64,000 nt of DNA from Verrucomicrobiota bacterium. GTDB taxonomy: Bacteria > Verrucomicrobiota > Verrucomicrobiia > Verrucomicrobiales > Akkermansiaceae. The first letter of the stretch is position 1. Each line of letters opens with the position of its first letter. Below are positions 51,208-59,137 of the stretch, piece by piece. The stretch lies in NCBI GenBank assembly GCA_017301995.1, contig JAFLEH010000007.1:148019-212018 (forward strand), written 5' to 3'. Made by a program: the position numbers and the translations under genes. Below the pieces are notes generated by a model, which did no database searches, had not been told where the DNA came from, and saw nothing but the letters and a program-made list of their open reading frames with translations.

Positions 51208-52797
51208 GTGAAACGGTTCCGCGGAGCGATCATCGCCGGCTTCTGGTTGTTGGGCACCCTGGCGGTGGCCAGGGTGGACCATGGCTCGCTCGTCCGCGCC
51301 CTGTGGCCGGCGGTGGTGGCGGTGGGGGTGATCGTTTGGCTCAGGCATGCCGCGGTAGGGCTCGCCTGCGGGGTGGCCGCCGGGGCGCTTTTGTTAGCGG
51401 GTGGCAATCCGCTCGCCGCGATGCGTTCGGGCATGGCCGAGCACCTGTTTCCCGCGGTGCAGGGTCCGTGGCGGATCGGCGCGATCGCGTTCACGCTGAT
51501 TCTCGGATCGTTTGCCGGAATCCTGGAGCGGTCCGGGGGATTCGAGGCATTGTTGCGGCGTCGGTTGGAGCGGGGTGGGGAAGGCGAGCGGGATTTGTTG
51601 GGCGGCACCTATCTGGTAGGTCTGCTGTGTTTCTTCGACGGGCTGGCCAGCAGTCTGTTATCCGGCCGGATCGCGCGGCCGATGGCGGACCGTTCCGGGG
51701 TGTCGCGCGAGCGGTTGGCGTGGGTGGTGGACTCCACCGGATCGCCGGTGGCGTGTGTGGCGTTCATTTCGACTTGGATCGCGACCCAACTGAGCCTGAT
51801 CGAGCAGGGGCTGCGGGGCGCGCCGTTTCCGGTGGATCCGTATGCGTTGTTTTTCCGGTCGGTGCCGGCCAACGCGTATTGTCTGCTCACGCTGCTGCTG
51901 GTGCCGCTGGCGATCCGCTGGAACTATCAGCCGCGGGCGATGCGGAAATTCGCGGCGCGCGCTCCGGAGGGGGAGATTTCCGGGGCAACCGGTGAGGCGG
52001 TTAGGCCGTGGGTCGTGCTGGTGCCGCTGGGCGTGTTGGTGGTGGGGATATTGGCGGGATTTCCGCTGTTGGGCGCGGAACCCGCCGATATTCTAACCGC
52101 GGATGGCTGGCGCCGCGCGTTCAGTGGCGACGCCGGTCCTTATGCTTTGGTTTTCGGCAGTGCGGCGGGTTGGTTCGCGGCGCTGGCGTGTTTTCCCGGC
52201 GGGCGGCGGCGGGAGGCGCTGGATGCCGCCGTGCATGGGGCGGGCTCGCTGCTTCCGGCGCTGGTCGTACTGGTGCTGGCGTGGACTCTTGGCGGGATGT
52301 TCGGGGCGCTCGGCACCACGGCGCATCTCGCGGGTTTGTTGGCGGGCGGTTGTCCGCTCGGCTGGCTGCCGCTGTTGGTTTTCGTGGTGGGAAGCTCGAT
52401 GGCGTTCACCACCGGCACCTCGTGGGGAACGATGGGGCTGCTGATGCCGTTGGCGCTGCCCGCCGCGCTTGGGGCGGCCAACGCGGCGGGAATCGCCCCC
52501 GAAGCGGCGCAGTCGCTCTGCGTCATGGTGATCGGCGCGGTGTTCGGCGGGGCCACGCTTGGCGACCATTGCTCGCCGTTTTCGGACACCACGATTGTTT
52601 CCGCGCTGGCGAGCGGTTGTGAAACGGTGGACCACGTCACCTCGCAACTTCCGTTTGCCGCGATGGCGGCGCTTGCGGCCTGCGGGGCGTATGCCGGAAT
52701 GGCGGCGGGGCTTTCTCCGGTCGTCGCAACCTTTCTGGCCGGAGGCTTGCTCGCGGTTTGGACCCGCTGGCTCGCCCGGCCACGGGCGCCCCGCTAG
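51208..52797 (+). CDS. NhaC-type Na+/H+ antiporter family membrane protein
   Basis: 529 residues from GTG at 51208 (MKRFRGAIIAGFWLLG as read), chosen for a basic residue cluster directly before the first membrane helix and an upstream AAAGG; GTG at 51190 and TTG at 51172 are alternatives. About eleven hydrophobic segments. Family blocks: GPWRIGAIAFTLILGSFAGIL, DGLASSLLSGRIARPMADR, VAFISTWIATQLSLIEQGL, SSMAFTTGTSWGTMGLLMPLALP and VFGGATLGDHCSPFSDTTIVSALASGC, the last typical of NhaC/MleN antiporters. It exchanges Na+ for H+ (or an amino/hydroxy acid). A hairpin follows the stop. Confidence 0.85.
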   Translation: MKRFRGAIIAGFWLLGTLAVARVDHGSLVRALWPAVVAVGVIVWLRHAAVGLACGVAAGALLLAGGNPLAAMRSGMAEHLFPAVQGPWRIGAIAFTLILGSFAGILERSGGFEALLRRRLERGGEGERDLLGGTYLVGLLCFFDGLASSLLSGRIARPMADRSGVSRERLAWVVDSTGSPVACVAFISTWIATQLSLIEQGLRGAPFPVDPYALFFRSVPANAYCLLTLLLVPLAIRWNYQPRAMRKFAARAPEGEISGATGEAVRPWVVLVPLGVLVVGILAGFPLLGAEPADILTADGWRRAFSGDAGPYALVFGSAAGWFAALACFPGGRRREALDAAVHGAGSLLPALVVLVLAWTLGGMFGALGTTAHLAGLLAGGCPLGWLPLLVFVVGSSMAFTTGTSWGTMGLLMPLALPAALGAANAAGIAPEAAQSLCVMVIGAVFGGATLGDHCSPFSDTTIVSALASGCETVDHVTSQLPFAAMAALAACGAYAGMAAGLSPVVATFLAGGLLAVWTRWLARPRAPR

Positions 52798-52817
52798 CCG
52801 CACGGATTCCGTGGCTG
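52797..52817 (+). terminator. Hairpin after the NhaC-like gene
   Basis: CACGG (52801-52805), loop ATT, CCGTG (52809-52813), extended by imperfect AGCC/GGCT pairing right at the stop codon. No T-run, so only a weak terminator candidate. Confidence 0.35.
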
Positions 52818-52895
52818 CAACCGCATGATATTTACATCGTATCCCGGCGGCTCCGGTGCCGGCCGATATTCTAAAAAATCTTTGCGTTTGCCCGG

Positions 52896-52924
52896 TTGAC
52901 AAGCCCCCCGGCAACCACCAAGCT
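52896..52924 (+). promoter_or_regulatory. Promoter of the type IV pilus / type II secretion cluster
   Basis: TTGACA (52896-52901), 17-bp spacer, CAAGCT (52919-52924; compare TAAGCT at 22627). It gives a leader of about 64 nt before the GTG at 52995. Confidence 0.5.
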
Positions 52925-52994
52925 CCCACGCACGACGCGACGGCAAGTGCCCTCCCGACCGTTTTCCCTAAACCCCATCAGGATTCCCACCGCT

Positions 52995-54671
52995 GTGTTT
53001 TCCAACGAAGATTATCTCGCAGACTTGCTCGCCGAAGCCGGCTTGGTGAGCCCCGATCAGATCGCGCGCGCGCGCCAGACCCTATCCGGACGGGAAACCC
53101 TGATCGAAAATCTCCTCGGCTCCACCCAATTGACCCAGGAGGACGTCGCCCACACGCTCGCCGCCAACGCCAGCGTGCCCTTTGTCCGCCTCGCGGATTT
53201 CACCTATGACCTCGGGATCACCGAAACGATCACCGACGAAACCGCAAAGCGCTACCGGGTCATCCCCGTGCAGGACGACGGACTCTATCTAACCGTCGCG
53301 GTCGCCGATCCGCTCGATTTCGAGATGCTCGACAGCCTGCCGCACGTCATCGGCCGCGAAATCAACCTCGTTTGCGCCACGCCGAAGGACATCGAAAACC
53401 ACCTGAGCCAAATCTACGGGGTGGAGACCAGCAAGGGCTTGGACGCCTCCGAACTCCTGGTCACCACCGGCGACGCCGCCGCGGGTTCCGACGGGGACGA
53501 CGCGCCGATCATCAAGCTGGTGTTCCAGATGCTCACCGAGGCGTTCCGTCTCCGGGCGTCCGACATTCACATCGAGCCGCTGGAAACCTCGGTGCGCATC
53601 CGCTACCGCATGGACGGCAAGCTCGTCGCGGTGGACAACCACCCGAAAAAGCTCCTCCCCGCGGTGATCGCGCGCCTCAAGGTGATGAGCGGCACCATGT
53701 CGATCGCGGAAAAACGGTTGCCGCAGGACGGTCGCATCCAGTTGAAAATGGGCGACAAGGAGGTGGACCTCCGCGTCTCATCGGTACCGTCCAACCACGG
53801 CGAGTCAATCGTCATGCGTATTCTCGACAAGAGCGCGCTGATGCTCGGGCTCCCCGAACTCGGGTTCTTCTCGGACGACCAATCGACGTTCGAGCAACTG
53901 TTGGGTCTGCCCGACGGGATTCTGCTCGTGACCGGCCCCACCGGATCGGGCAAAACCACCACGCTTTACGCCTGTCTCAATGTGATCAACCGGCCGGACC
54001 GCAAGATCATCACGGTTGAAGACCCGGTCGAGTACGAGCTTCCCGGGATCAACCAGGTCATGGTCAAGGCGGACATCGGGATGACCTTCGCCGCCGCTCT
54101 CCGCGCCATGCTCCGCCAAGCGCCGAACATCATCATGATCGGGGAAATCCGTGATGCGGAAACGGCGAACATCGCGATCAACGCCTCCCTGACCGGCCAC
54201 TTGGTGTTCTCCACCCTCCACACCAACGACGCTCCCTCGGCCATCGCCCGTCTCGCCGATATCGGCGTCAAACCGTTCCTCATCGCGTCGGCCGTCCGCG
54301 CGGTGCTCGCCCAACGCCTTGTCCGCAAACTCTGCCCGGTCTGCAAGGCTCCTGCAGAACTCACCGACAAGGAAATGCGCGCTCTTTCGCTGGACGCCTC
54401 GCGCGTCGTGGATGCCTCCATTTTCGGCCCGGTCGGCTGCGAAAAGTGCCGCAACAACGGTTTCCGCGGCCGGATGGGCATCTTCGAAATGTTCCTCGTG
54501 GACGACGAAGTCCGCGGCATGATCAACACCGGGCTAACCACCACCCAGCTCCGCCGCCGCGCCCGCGAACTCGGCATGCGCACGCTCCGCGAGGACGGTA
54601 TCCGCAAGGTTCTCGCCGGCCTGACTTCCGGCAGCGAGGTGGTCCACACCACCATGTCCGACCTCGACTAA
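52995..54671 (+). CDS. PilB/GspE-type assembly ATPase 1
   Basis: 558 residues from GTG at 52995 (FSNEDYLADLLAEAGLVSPDQIARA); an upstream TTG at 52896 is part of the promoter. Residues ~1-160 form a MshEN/GspE N-terminal domain. The ATPase has RASDIHIEPLE, LPQDGRI, Walker A GPTGSGKTTTLYA, Asp box TVEDPVEYEL, Walker B IIMIGEIRDAETA, His box LHTNDAPSAI, and the zinc-type four-Cys motif (CPVC...CEKC) that marks PilB/GspE rather than PilT. It powers pilin or pseudopilin polymerisation at the inner membrane. First gene of an operon with a second ATPase, a PilC-like protein and a pseudopilin. Confidence 0.93.
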   Translation: MFSNEDYLADLLAEAGLVSPDQIARARQTLSGRETLIENLLGSTQLTQEDVAHTLAANASVPFVRLADFTYDLGITETITDETAKRYRVIPVQDDGLYLTVAVADPLDFEMLDSLPHVIGREINLVCATPKDIENHLSQIYGVETSKGLDASELLVTTGDAAAGSDGDDAPIIKLVFQMLTEAFRLRASDIHIEPLETSVRIRYRMDGKLVAVDNHPKKLLPAVIARLKVMSGTMSIAEKRLPQDGRIQLKMGDKEVDLRVSSVPSNHGESIVMRILDKSALMLGLPELGFFSDDQSTFEQLLGLPDGILLVTGPTGSGKTTTLYACLNVINRPDRKIITVEDPVEYELPGINQVMVKADIGMTFAAALRAMLRQAPNIIMIGEIRDAETANIAINASLTGHLVFSTLHTNDAPSAIARLADIGVKPFLIASAVRAVLAQRLVRKLCPVCKAPAELTDKEMRALSLDASRVVDASIFGPVGCEKCRNNGFRGRMGIFEMFLVDDEVRGMINTGLTTTQLRRRARELGMRTLREDGIRKVLAGLTSGSEVVHTTMSDLD

Positions 54672-54692
54672 CCCCCCGCGAGACCCTCCCTC

Positions 54693-54716
54693 ATTTCCGC
54701 ATTTCCGCATTTCCGC
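54693..54716 (+). repeat. ATTTCCGC x3 tandem repeat
   Basis: Three exact 8-bp units in the 73-base gap between the two ATPase genes, followed by ATTTCAGAC. Low-complexity leader of the second ATPase gene. Confidence 0.8.
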
Positions 54717-54744
54717 ATTTCAGACTTTCAGCATTTACCCGAAA

Positions 54745-56415
54745 ATGGACGCCACCCAGCTCGTCGAACTCTTCCAGTCCCGCGGCCTCATCGACCGGTC
54801 GCTCGCCCAGGACATTCTTGCCGAAATCGACCACAGCGGCAAGGAAGTCGCGGAAATCCTGGCCGACTATCAGGTTGTCGGTTCCCGTGACGACGTTTGG
54901 CCGATCGTCGCTTCGGAACTCGGAACGGACGTGGCGGACATCCGCAATTGGACCCCGCCCGAGGCGTTGCTGGCCCTCGTGCCCGCCGGAACCGCCCGCC
55001 TGCACGGCGCGCTCCCGATCAAATTCGACGAAACCGGCCTCTACGTGGCCCTCGTGGACCCGCTCAACCCCCAGACCCCCGAAGATCTCCGGTTCGCCCT
55101 AGGCCGGGAAATCCACGTGCTCGTCGCGCCGGACTACCTCGTCGAGGCCAAAATCAACGAGTGCTACGGCGGCGAGGGCAAGGCGATGGAGGACATCCTC
55201 AGCCAACTCCAGATTGGCGGCGATTCGATGGCCCAGCAGGACATCGAGGCGGAGGCCAACTCCGCGCCGATCATCCGCTATGTGGATCTGGTGCTCTATC
55301 AGGCGATCAAGGAGAAGGCGTCGGACATCCACTTCGAGCCGTTTGAAAGGGATTTCAAGATCCGCTACCGTGTGGACGGCGCGCTTTATGAAATGGCGCC
55401 GCCCCCGGTCCATCTGGCGCTTCCGATCATTTCCCGCGTCAAGGTGATGTCCAACATGAACATCGCCGAGCGGCGCATCCCGCAGGACGGCCGCATTGTC
55501 AAACAAATCGGCGAGAAAATGGTGGACATGCGTGTCTCCACCCTGCCCACCCACCATGGCGAGTCGGTCGTGCTCCGCGTCCTCGACCGCAGTTCGGTGA
55601 ACCTCTCCCTCGAAAACCTCGGCCTGCCGGACGCCATCTACAGCTATATCACCGACACGATCGAGAAGCCCAACGGCATCTTCATCGTCACCGGCCCCAC
55701 CGGCGCGGGCAAGACCACCACCCTTTATGCCGCGCTGCGCCGGATCAACACCATCGACTCCAAGCTGCTCACTGCCGAGGACCCGGTCGAGTACGACATC
55801 GACGGCATCATCCAGATCCCCATTCACGAAGGCATCGGCCTCGATTTTCCCCGCGTGCTCCGCGCCTTCCTCCGCCAGGACCCGGACCGCATCATGATCG
55901 GGGAAATGCGCGACAAGGAAACCGCCACCATCGCCATTCAGGCCGCGCTAACCGGTCACTTGGTGCTTTCCACCCTCCACACCAACGATGCGGCCGGTGC
56001 GGTCACCCGCCTCATCGACATGGGCTGCGAACCGTTCCTGGTTTCCGCATCGCTCGAAGGCGTGCTCGCCCAGCGGCTTGTACGGACGATTTGCAAGGAC
56101 TGCCGCTCGCCTTACGAGCCCAACGAATCGATCCTCAACCAACTCGGGGTTTCCGCCCACGAACTCGGTGACAAACAATTCTTCACCGGCGCCGGTTGCG
56201 ACACCTGCGGCCAGTCCGGCTATCGTGGCCGCCGCGGGCTTTACGAACTCCTCAGCATTACCGATCCCATCCGCGAGCTGATCACCGGCCGCGCTCCCAC
56301 CGTGGTCATCAAACAGAAAGCCATGGAACTTGGCATGAACACCCTTCGCGAGGATGGTTTACGCAATATTTACCTTGGCACTACGACAATCGAAGAGGTG
56401 CTGAAATACACCTGA
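54745..56415 (+). CDS. PilB/GspE-type assembly ATPase 2
   Basis: 556 residues. The N-terminal ~170 residues are a MshEN-like domain (MDATQLVELFQSRGLIDRSLAQDILAEI). ATPase motifs: KASDIHFEPFERDFKIRYRVDGALYEM, IPQDGRI, Walker A GPTGAGKTTTLYA, Asp box TAEDPVEYDIDG, Walker B RIMIGEMRDKETA, His box LHTNDAAGAV, and the four-Cys motif CKDC...CDTC. It is only moderately similar to the upstream ATPase, so it is not a recent duplication. Two PilB-like motors with one PilC suggest either two linked machineries or an ATPase hetero-pair. PilC follows after 98 bases. Confidence 0.93.
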   Translation: MDATQLVELFQSRGLIDRSLAQDILAEIDHSGKEVAEILADYQVVGSRDDVWPIVASELGTDVADIRNWTPPEALLALVPAGTARLHGALPIKFDETGLYVALVDPLNPQTPEDLRFALGREIHVLVAPDYLVEAKINECYGGEGKAMEDILSQLQIGGDSMAQQDIEAEANSAPIIRYVDLVLYQAIKEKASDIHFEPFERDFKIRYRVDGALYEMAPPPVHLALPIISRVKVMSNMNIAERRIPQDGRIVKQIGEKMVDMRVSTLPTHHGESVVLRVLDRSSVNLSLENLGLPDAIYSYITDTIEKPNGIFIVTGPTGAGKTTTLYAALRRINTIDSKLLTAEDPVEYDIDGIIQIPIHEGIGLDFPRVLRAFLRQDPDRIMIGEMRDKETATIAIQAALTGHLVLSTLHTNDAAGAVTRLIDMGCEPFLVSASLEGVLAQRLVRTICKDCRSPYEPNESILNQLGVSAHELGDKQFFTGAGCDTCGQSGYRGRRGLYELLSITDPIRELITGRAPTVVIKQKAMELGMNTLREDGLRNIYLGTTTIEEVLKYT

Positions 56416-56513
56416 TTTCCCGCGCCAATCACACTTTTCCCTAGCCACCACCCGGAAATTACGCTTCATTCCCCGTCAGGAGCCCCAAAACCTACCCCAA
56501 CCCCAATCCCAAC

Positions 56514-57806
56514 ATGGCCAACTTCCATTATTCCGCCCTGGACGCCAAAGGTGAACAGACCACTGGCGTGGTTTCCGCCGCTTCAGAAGCCGAAGCCGTC
56601 CAGAAGCTCCGCAGCCAAGGGCTCTACCCGACCCAGATCGCCGAAGAGGGGAAAGGGAAAAAGGGCAAATCCAAAGCGCCCGCCAAGGCGAAAGCGTCCA
56701 AGCCCGGCGGTTTGAAATCCAAGGCGGGCGGACGCATCAAGCCCAAGAGCCTGATGATTTTCACCCGCCAGCTTGCCACGCTCATCGATTCCGGCCTGCC
56801 GCTTCTGCGCAGCCTCACGGTGCTCGGCAAGCAGGAGCCCAATCCGGTGCTCCGCGACACGCTGACCGCCCTCGCCGACTCGGTGCAATCCGGTTCGACT
56901 TTCTCCGAATCGCTCGCCCAACATCCCCGGATTTTCAACAAACTCTACGTCAACATGGTCAAGGCGGGGGAACTCGGCGGTGTGCTCGAAGTGGTGCTCA
57001 ACCGCCTTGCCGAGTATCAGGAAAAGGCCCAGAAGCTCAAAAACAAGATCGTTTCGGCGATGGTCTATCCGGTGATCGTCATGCTGATCGCCGTCGCCAT
57101 CCTCATCTTCCTCATGATCTTCGTCGTGCCGAAGTTCAAATCGATGTTCGAGGAAATGGGCAACGCCGAGATGCCGATGATCTCCAAGGTGGTCTTCGGA
57201 ATATCCGAGTTCTTCATCGCCATGCCCTTCGGGTTGCCCATCCCGAATGCGGTTTACATGCTTCTTGTCGTGGTGCTCGGAGTGTTTCTCTTCAACATGT
57301 GGGGCCGCACCAAAGGCGGTCGCGCCGCCATCGACACGGTCAAACTGAAGATGCCGGTTTTCGGTGACATCCAGCGCAAGAGCGCCGTCTCCCGGTTCTC
57401 CCGCACCCTCGGCACCCTCGTCACTTCCGGTGTGCCTATCCTTCAGGCGCTCAACATCACCCGCGACACCGCCGGCAACGTGGTGATCTCCGCCGCCATC
57501 GAGAAGGTCCACGAGTCGGTGAAGGAAGGGGAGTCCATCGTTACTCCGCTCAGCGCGTCCGGCGTCTTCCCCAGCATGGTCATTTCGATGGTGGACGTCG
57601 GCGAGGAAACCGGTCAGCTTCCGGAAATGCTTCTCAAGGTGGCCGATGTCTATGACGACGAAGTCGATAATGCCGTCACCGCCCTGACCTCGATCCTGGA
57701 GCCGATCATGATCGTGATTCTCGCCTTGGTGGTCGGTTCGGTCGTCTTCGCATTGTTCCTGCCGCTCATCAAGGTGATCACCACCATGGGCCAGCAGGGT
57801 AGCTGA
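56514..57806 (+). CDS. PilC/GspF-type inner-membrane platform protein
   Basis: 430 residues. N-terminal FHYSALDAKGEQTTGVVSAASEAEAVQKLRSQGLYPTQI, then a Lys/Ala/Pro-rich linker (~45-80) longer than usual. Two T2SSF domains follow: FTRQLATLIDSGLPLLRSLTVLGKQEPNPVLRDTLTALADSVQSGSTFSESLAQHPRIF and FSRTLGTLVTSGVPILQALNITRDTAGNVVISAAIEKVHESVKEGESIVTPLSASGVFPSMVISMVDVGEETGQL. Three membrane segments, including VMLIAVAILIFLMIFVVPKF and the C-terminal IMIVILALVVGSVVFALFLPLI. It forms the rotor/platform contacted by the PilB ATPases. Confidence 0.95.
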   Translation: MANFHYSALDAKGEQTTGVVSAASEAEAVQKLRSQGLYPTQIAEEGKGKKGKSKAPAKAKASKPGGLKSKAGGRIKPKSLMIFTRQLATLIDSGLPLLRSLTVLGKQEPNPVLRDTLTALADSVQSGSTFSESLAQHPRIFNKLYVNMVKAGELGGVLEVVLNRLAEYQEKAQKLKNKIVSAMVYPVIVMLIAVAILIFLMIFVVPKFKSMFEEMGNAEMPMISKVVFGISEFFIAMPFGLPIPNAVYMLLVVVLGVFLFNMWGRTKGGRAAIDTVKLKMPVFGDIQRKSAVSRFSRTLGTLVTSGVPILQALNITRDTAGNVVISAAIEKVHESVKEGESIVTPLSASGVFPSMVISMVDVGEETGQLPEMLLKVADVYDDEVDNAVTALTSILEPIMIVILALVVGSVVFALFLPLIKVITTMGQQGS

Positions 57807-57837
57807 TGCCCCGCAGGTTCCCCAAAGAAGCCACGCC

Positions 57838-58386
57838 ATGAAATCCGCGCCTATCCGCCGCCGTTCCCACGGTTTCACGCTCATCGAGATGCTCACGGTG
57901 ATCACCATCATCGTGATCCTCGCGGGAGTGACCATGTTGGGATACAAGCACGCCAAGATCGCGCGTGACAGAAACAAGGCGACCATTCAGGTGAAACTCC
58001 TCGCCAATGCCTGCGAGGAGTTCAAGGCGGACAACGGCTACTATCCCGGAATCAACGACAACACGGTCGGTGACGGGAAAAACATGAGCAAGGAGCTGTA
58101 TGGCGACCTCTACTGGGATTCCGACCGTGACGGATCCGGGCCCAAGTCCGATCCCGACCAGAAGATCTATCTTTCCGAGCTGGATCCCGACAACAACCGC
58201 CAAGGTTGGACCGACGGCAGGGCACAGAGCGTGCGGATTCTCGATCCATGGGGTAACGAATACCGCTACCGCAAAGGCAGCGGTGCCAACAACCCGGATT
58301 TCGACCTCTGGTCCTGCGGCCCGGATGGCAAGACCAATCCGGACAACCCCAAGGACAAGGATAACAACGACGACATCAAGCTCTAA
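57838..58386 (+). CDS. Type II secretion pseudopilin (GspG-like)
   Basis: 182 residues with a class III signal: basic leader MKSAPIRRRSHG, cleavage after Gly12, then FTLIEMLTVITIIVILAGVTMLGY with Glu5 of the mature protein. The C-terminal domain (LLANACEEFKADNGYYPG..., LDPWGNEYRYRKGSGANNPDFDLWSCGPDGK) has the GspG pattern DPWGNEYxY and FDLWSxGPDG with calcium-binding Asp residues. It is processed by a prepilin peptidase not in this window. As a major pseudopilin it argues that this cluster is a type II secretion system rather than a twitching pilus. Confidence 0.93.
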   Translation: MKSAPIRRRSHGFTLIEMLTVITIIVILAGVTMLGYKHAKIARDRNKATIQVKLLANACEEFKADNGYYPGINDNTVGDGKNMSKELYGDLYWDSDRDGSGPKSDPDQKIYLSELDPDNNRQGWTDGRAQSVRILDPWGNEYRYRKGSGANNPDFDLWSCGPDGKTNPDNPKDKDNNDDIKL

Positions 58387-58484
58387 CCGGCCAATCGGGC
58401 CGTAAGCCGTGTCATCCATCCGCCACGCTTGCCTCAGCGGTGGCTGCGGGCTGTTCTCCCCCTAACGCAACCAACCATTCTCCC

Positions 58485-59129
58485 ATGCCAAACAAGCGCC
58501 CGTCCGACCCCAATCCCGAATCCGCCGCCGACCAGCCTGCTGCCGCGACACCCAGTGTCCGCCGCATCTCCAATCCGCGCCCGAAAAAAGGCCAGCCAAA
58601 GCCCGCCCCCGAGCCGACCACGGCACCTGAACCCGCATCCGAACCGGAAACGCTCTCAGCGCCCGTCCAAACGCCTCCAGAGCCCGCGCCGGAGCCGCAG
58701 CCCGACGGCGACGATGACGAATCTCCATCCTTCGACGGCGAATGGCCCGCTCCGGAAACTTCCGGTGCCCAATCCCAGGAAGGCGGGAAACGCAAACGCC
58801 GCCGCCGGAAAAACAAGGGCGGCCAAGGTGGTCAGCCCGGATCTTCCCAACAATCGTCCGCCGACACCGCCACTCCTTCCGATCCGCCCGGCGACGCTCC
58901 GGCCGACCCGTCTTCCCAACCGCGTCCGCAGCCGCCGCAACGTCCGCAACCGCCGCAACGCCCGAAAGTGGACCCCACGTTGCTCGCCAAGCGCGCGTGG
59001 AAAATCTATCTTTCCGAAGTCAGCGAGGAAGGGGTCGCCCTGATCAGCGATCAGGACGCCCGCGAACTCACGCGCCGCTGTTTCCGCCTCGCGGAAATCT
59101 TCCTCGAGGAACAATCCCGCAGAAACTGA
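58485..59129 (+). CDS. Pro-rich, basic hypothetical protein
   Basis: 214 residues from the ATG at 58485. The first ~165 residues are disordered: Pro/Glu-rich (PKPAPEPTTAPEPASEPE), an acidic patch (GDDDES), a highly basic block (GGKRKRRRRKNKGGQGG) that could bind nucleic acid, and a PQRPQPPQRPK run. The last ~50 residues are a compact helical domain (DPTLLAKRAWKIYLSEVSEEGVALISDQDARELTRRCFRLAEIFLEEQ). I do not recognise the family. It lies 98 bases after the pseudopilin gene and may be co-transcribed with it. It ends eight bases from the convergent discoidin protein gene. Confidence 0.7.
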   Translation: MPNKRPSDPNPESAADQPAAATPSVRRISNPRPKKGQPKPAPEPTTAPEPASEPETLSAPVQTPPEPAPEPQPDGDDDESPSFDGEWPAPETSGAQSQEGGKRKRRRRKNKGGQGGQPGSSQQSSADTATPSDPPGDAPADPSSQPRPQPPQRPQPPQRPKVDPTLLAKRAWKIYLSEVSEEGVALISDQDARELTRRCFRLAEIFLEEQSRRN

Positions 59130-59137
59130 CCGCGGAA

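Noticed and set aside
52896..52994. TTG start giving a longer first PilB-like ATPase
   Set aside because: This TTG is part of the TTGACA -35 element, and the added residues do not resemble a PilB N-terminus; GTG at 52995 fits better.
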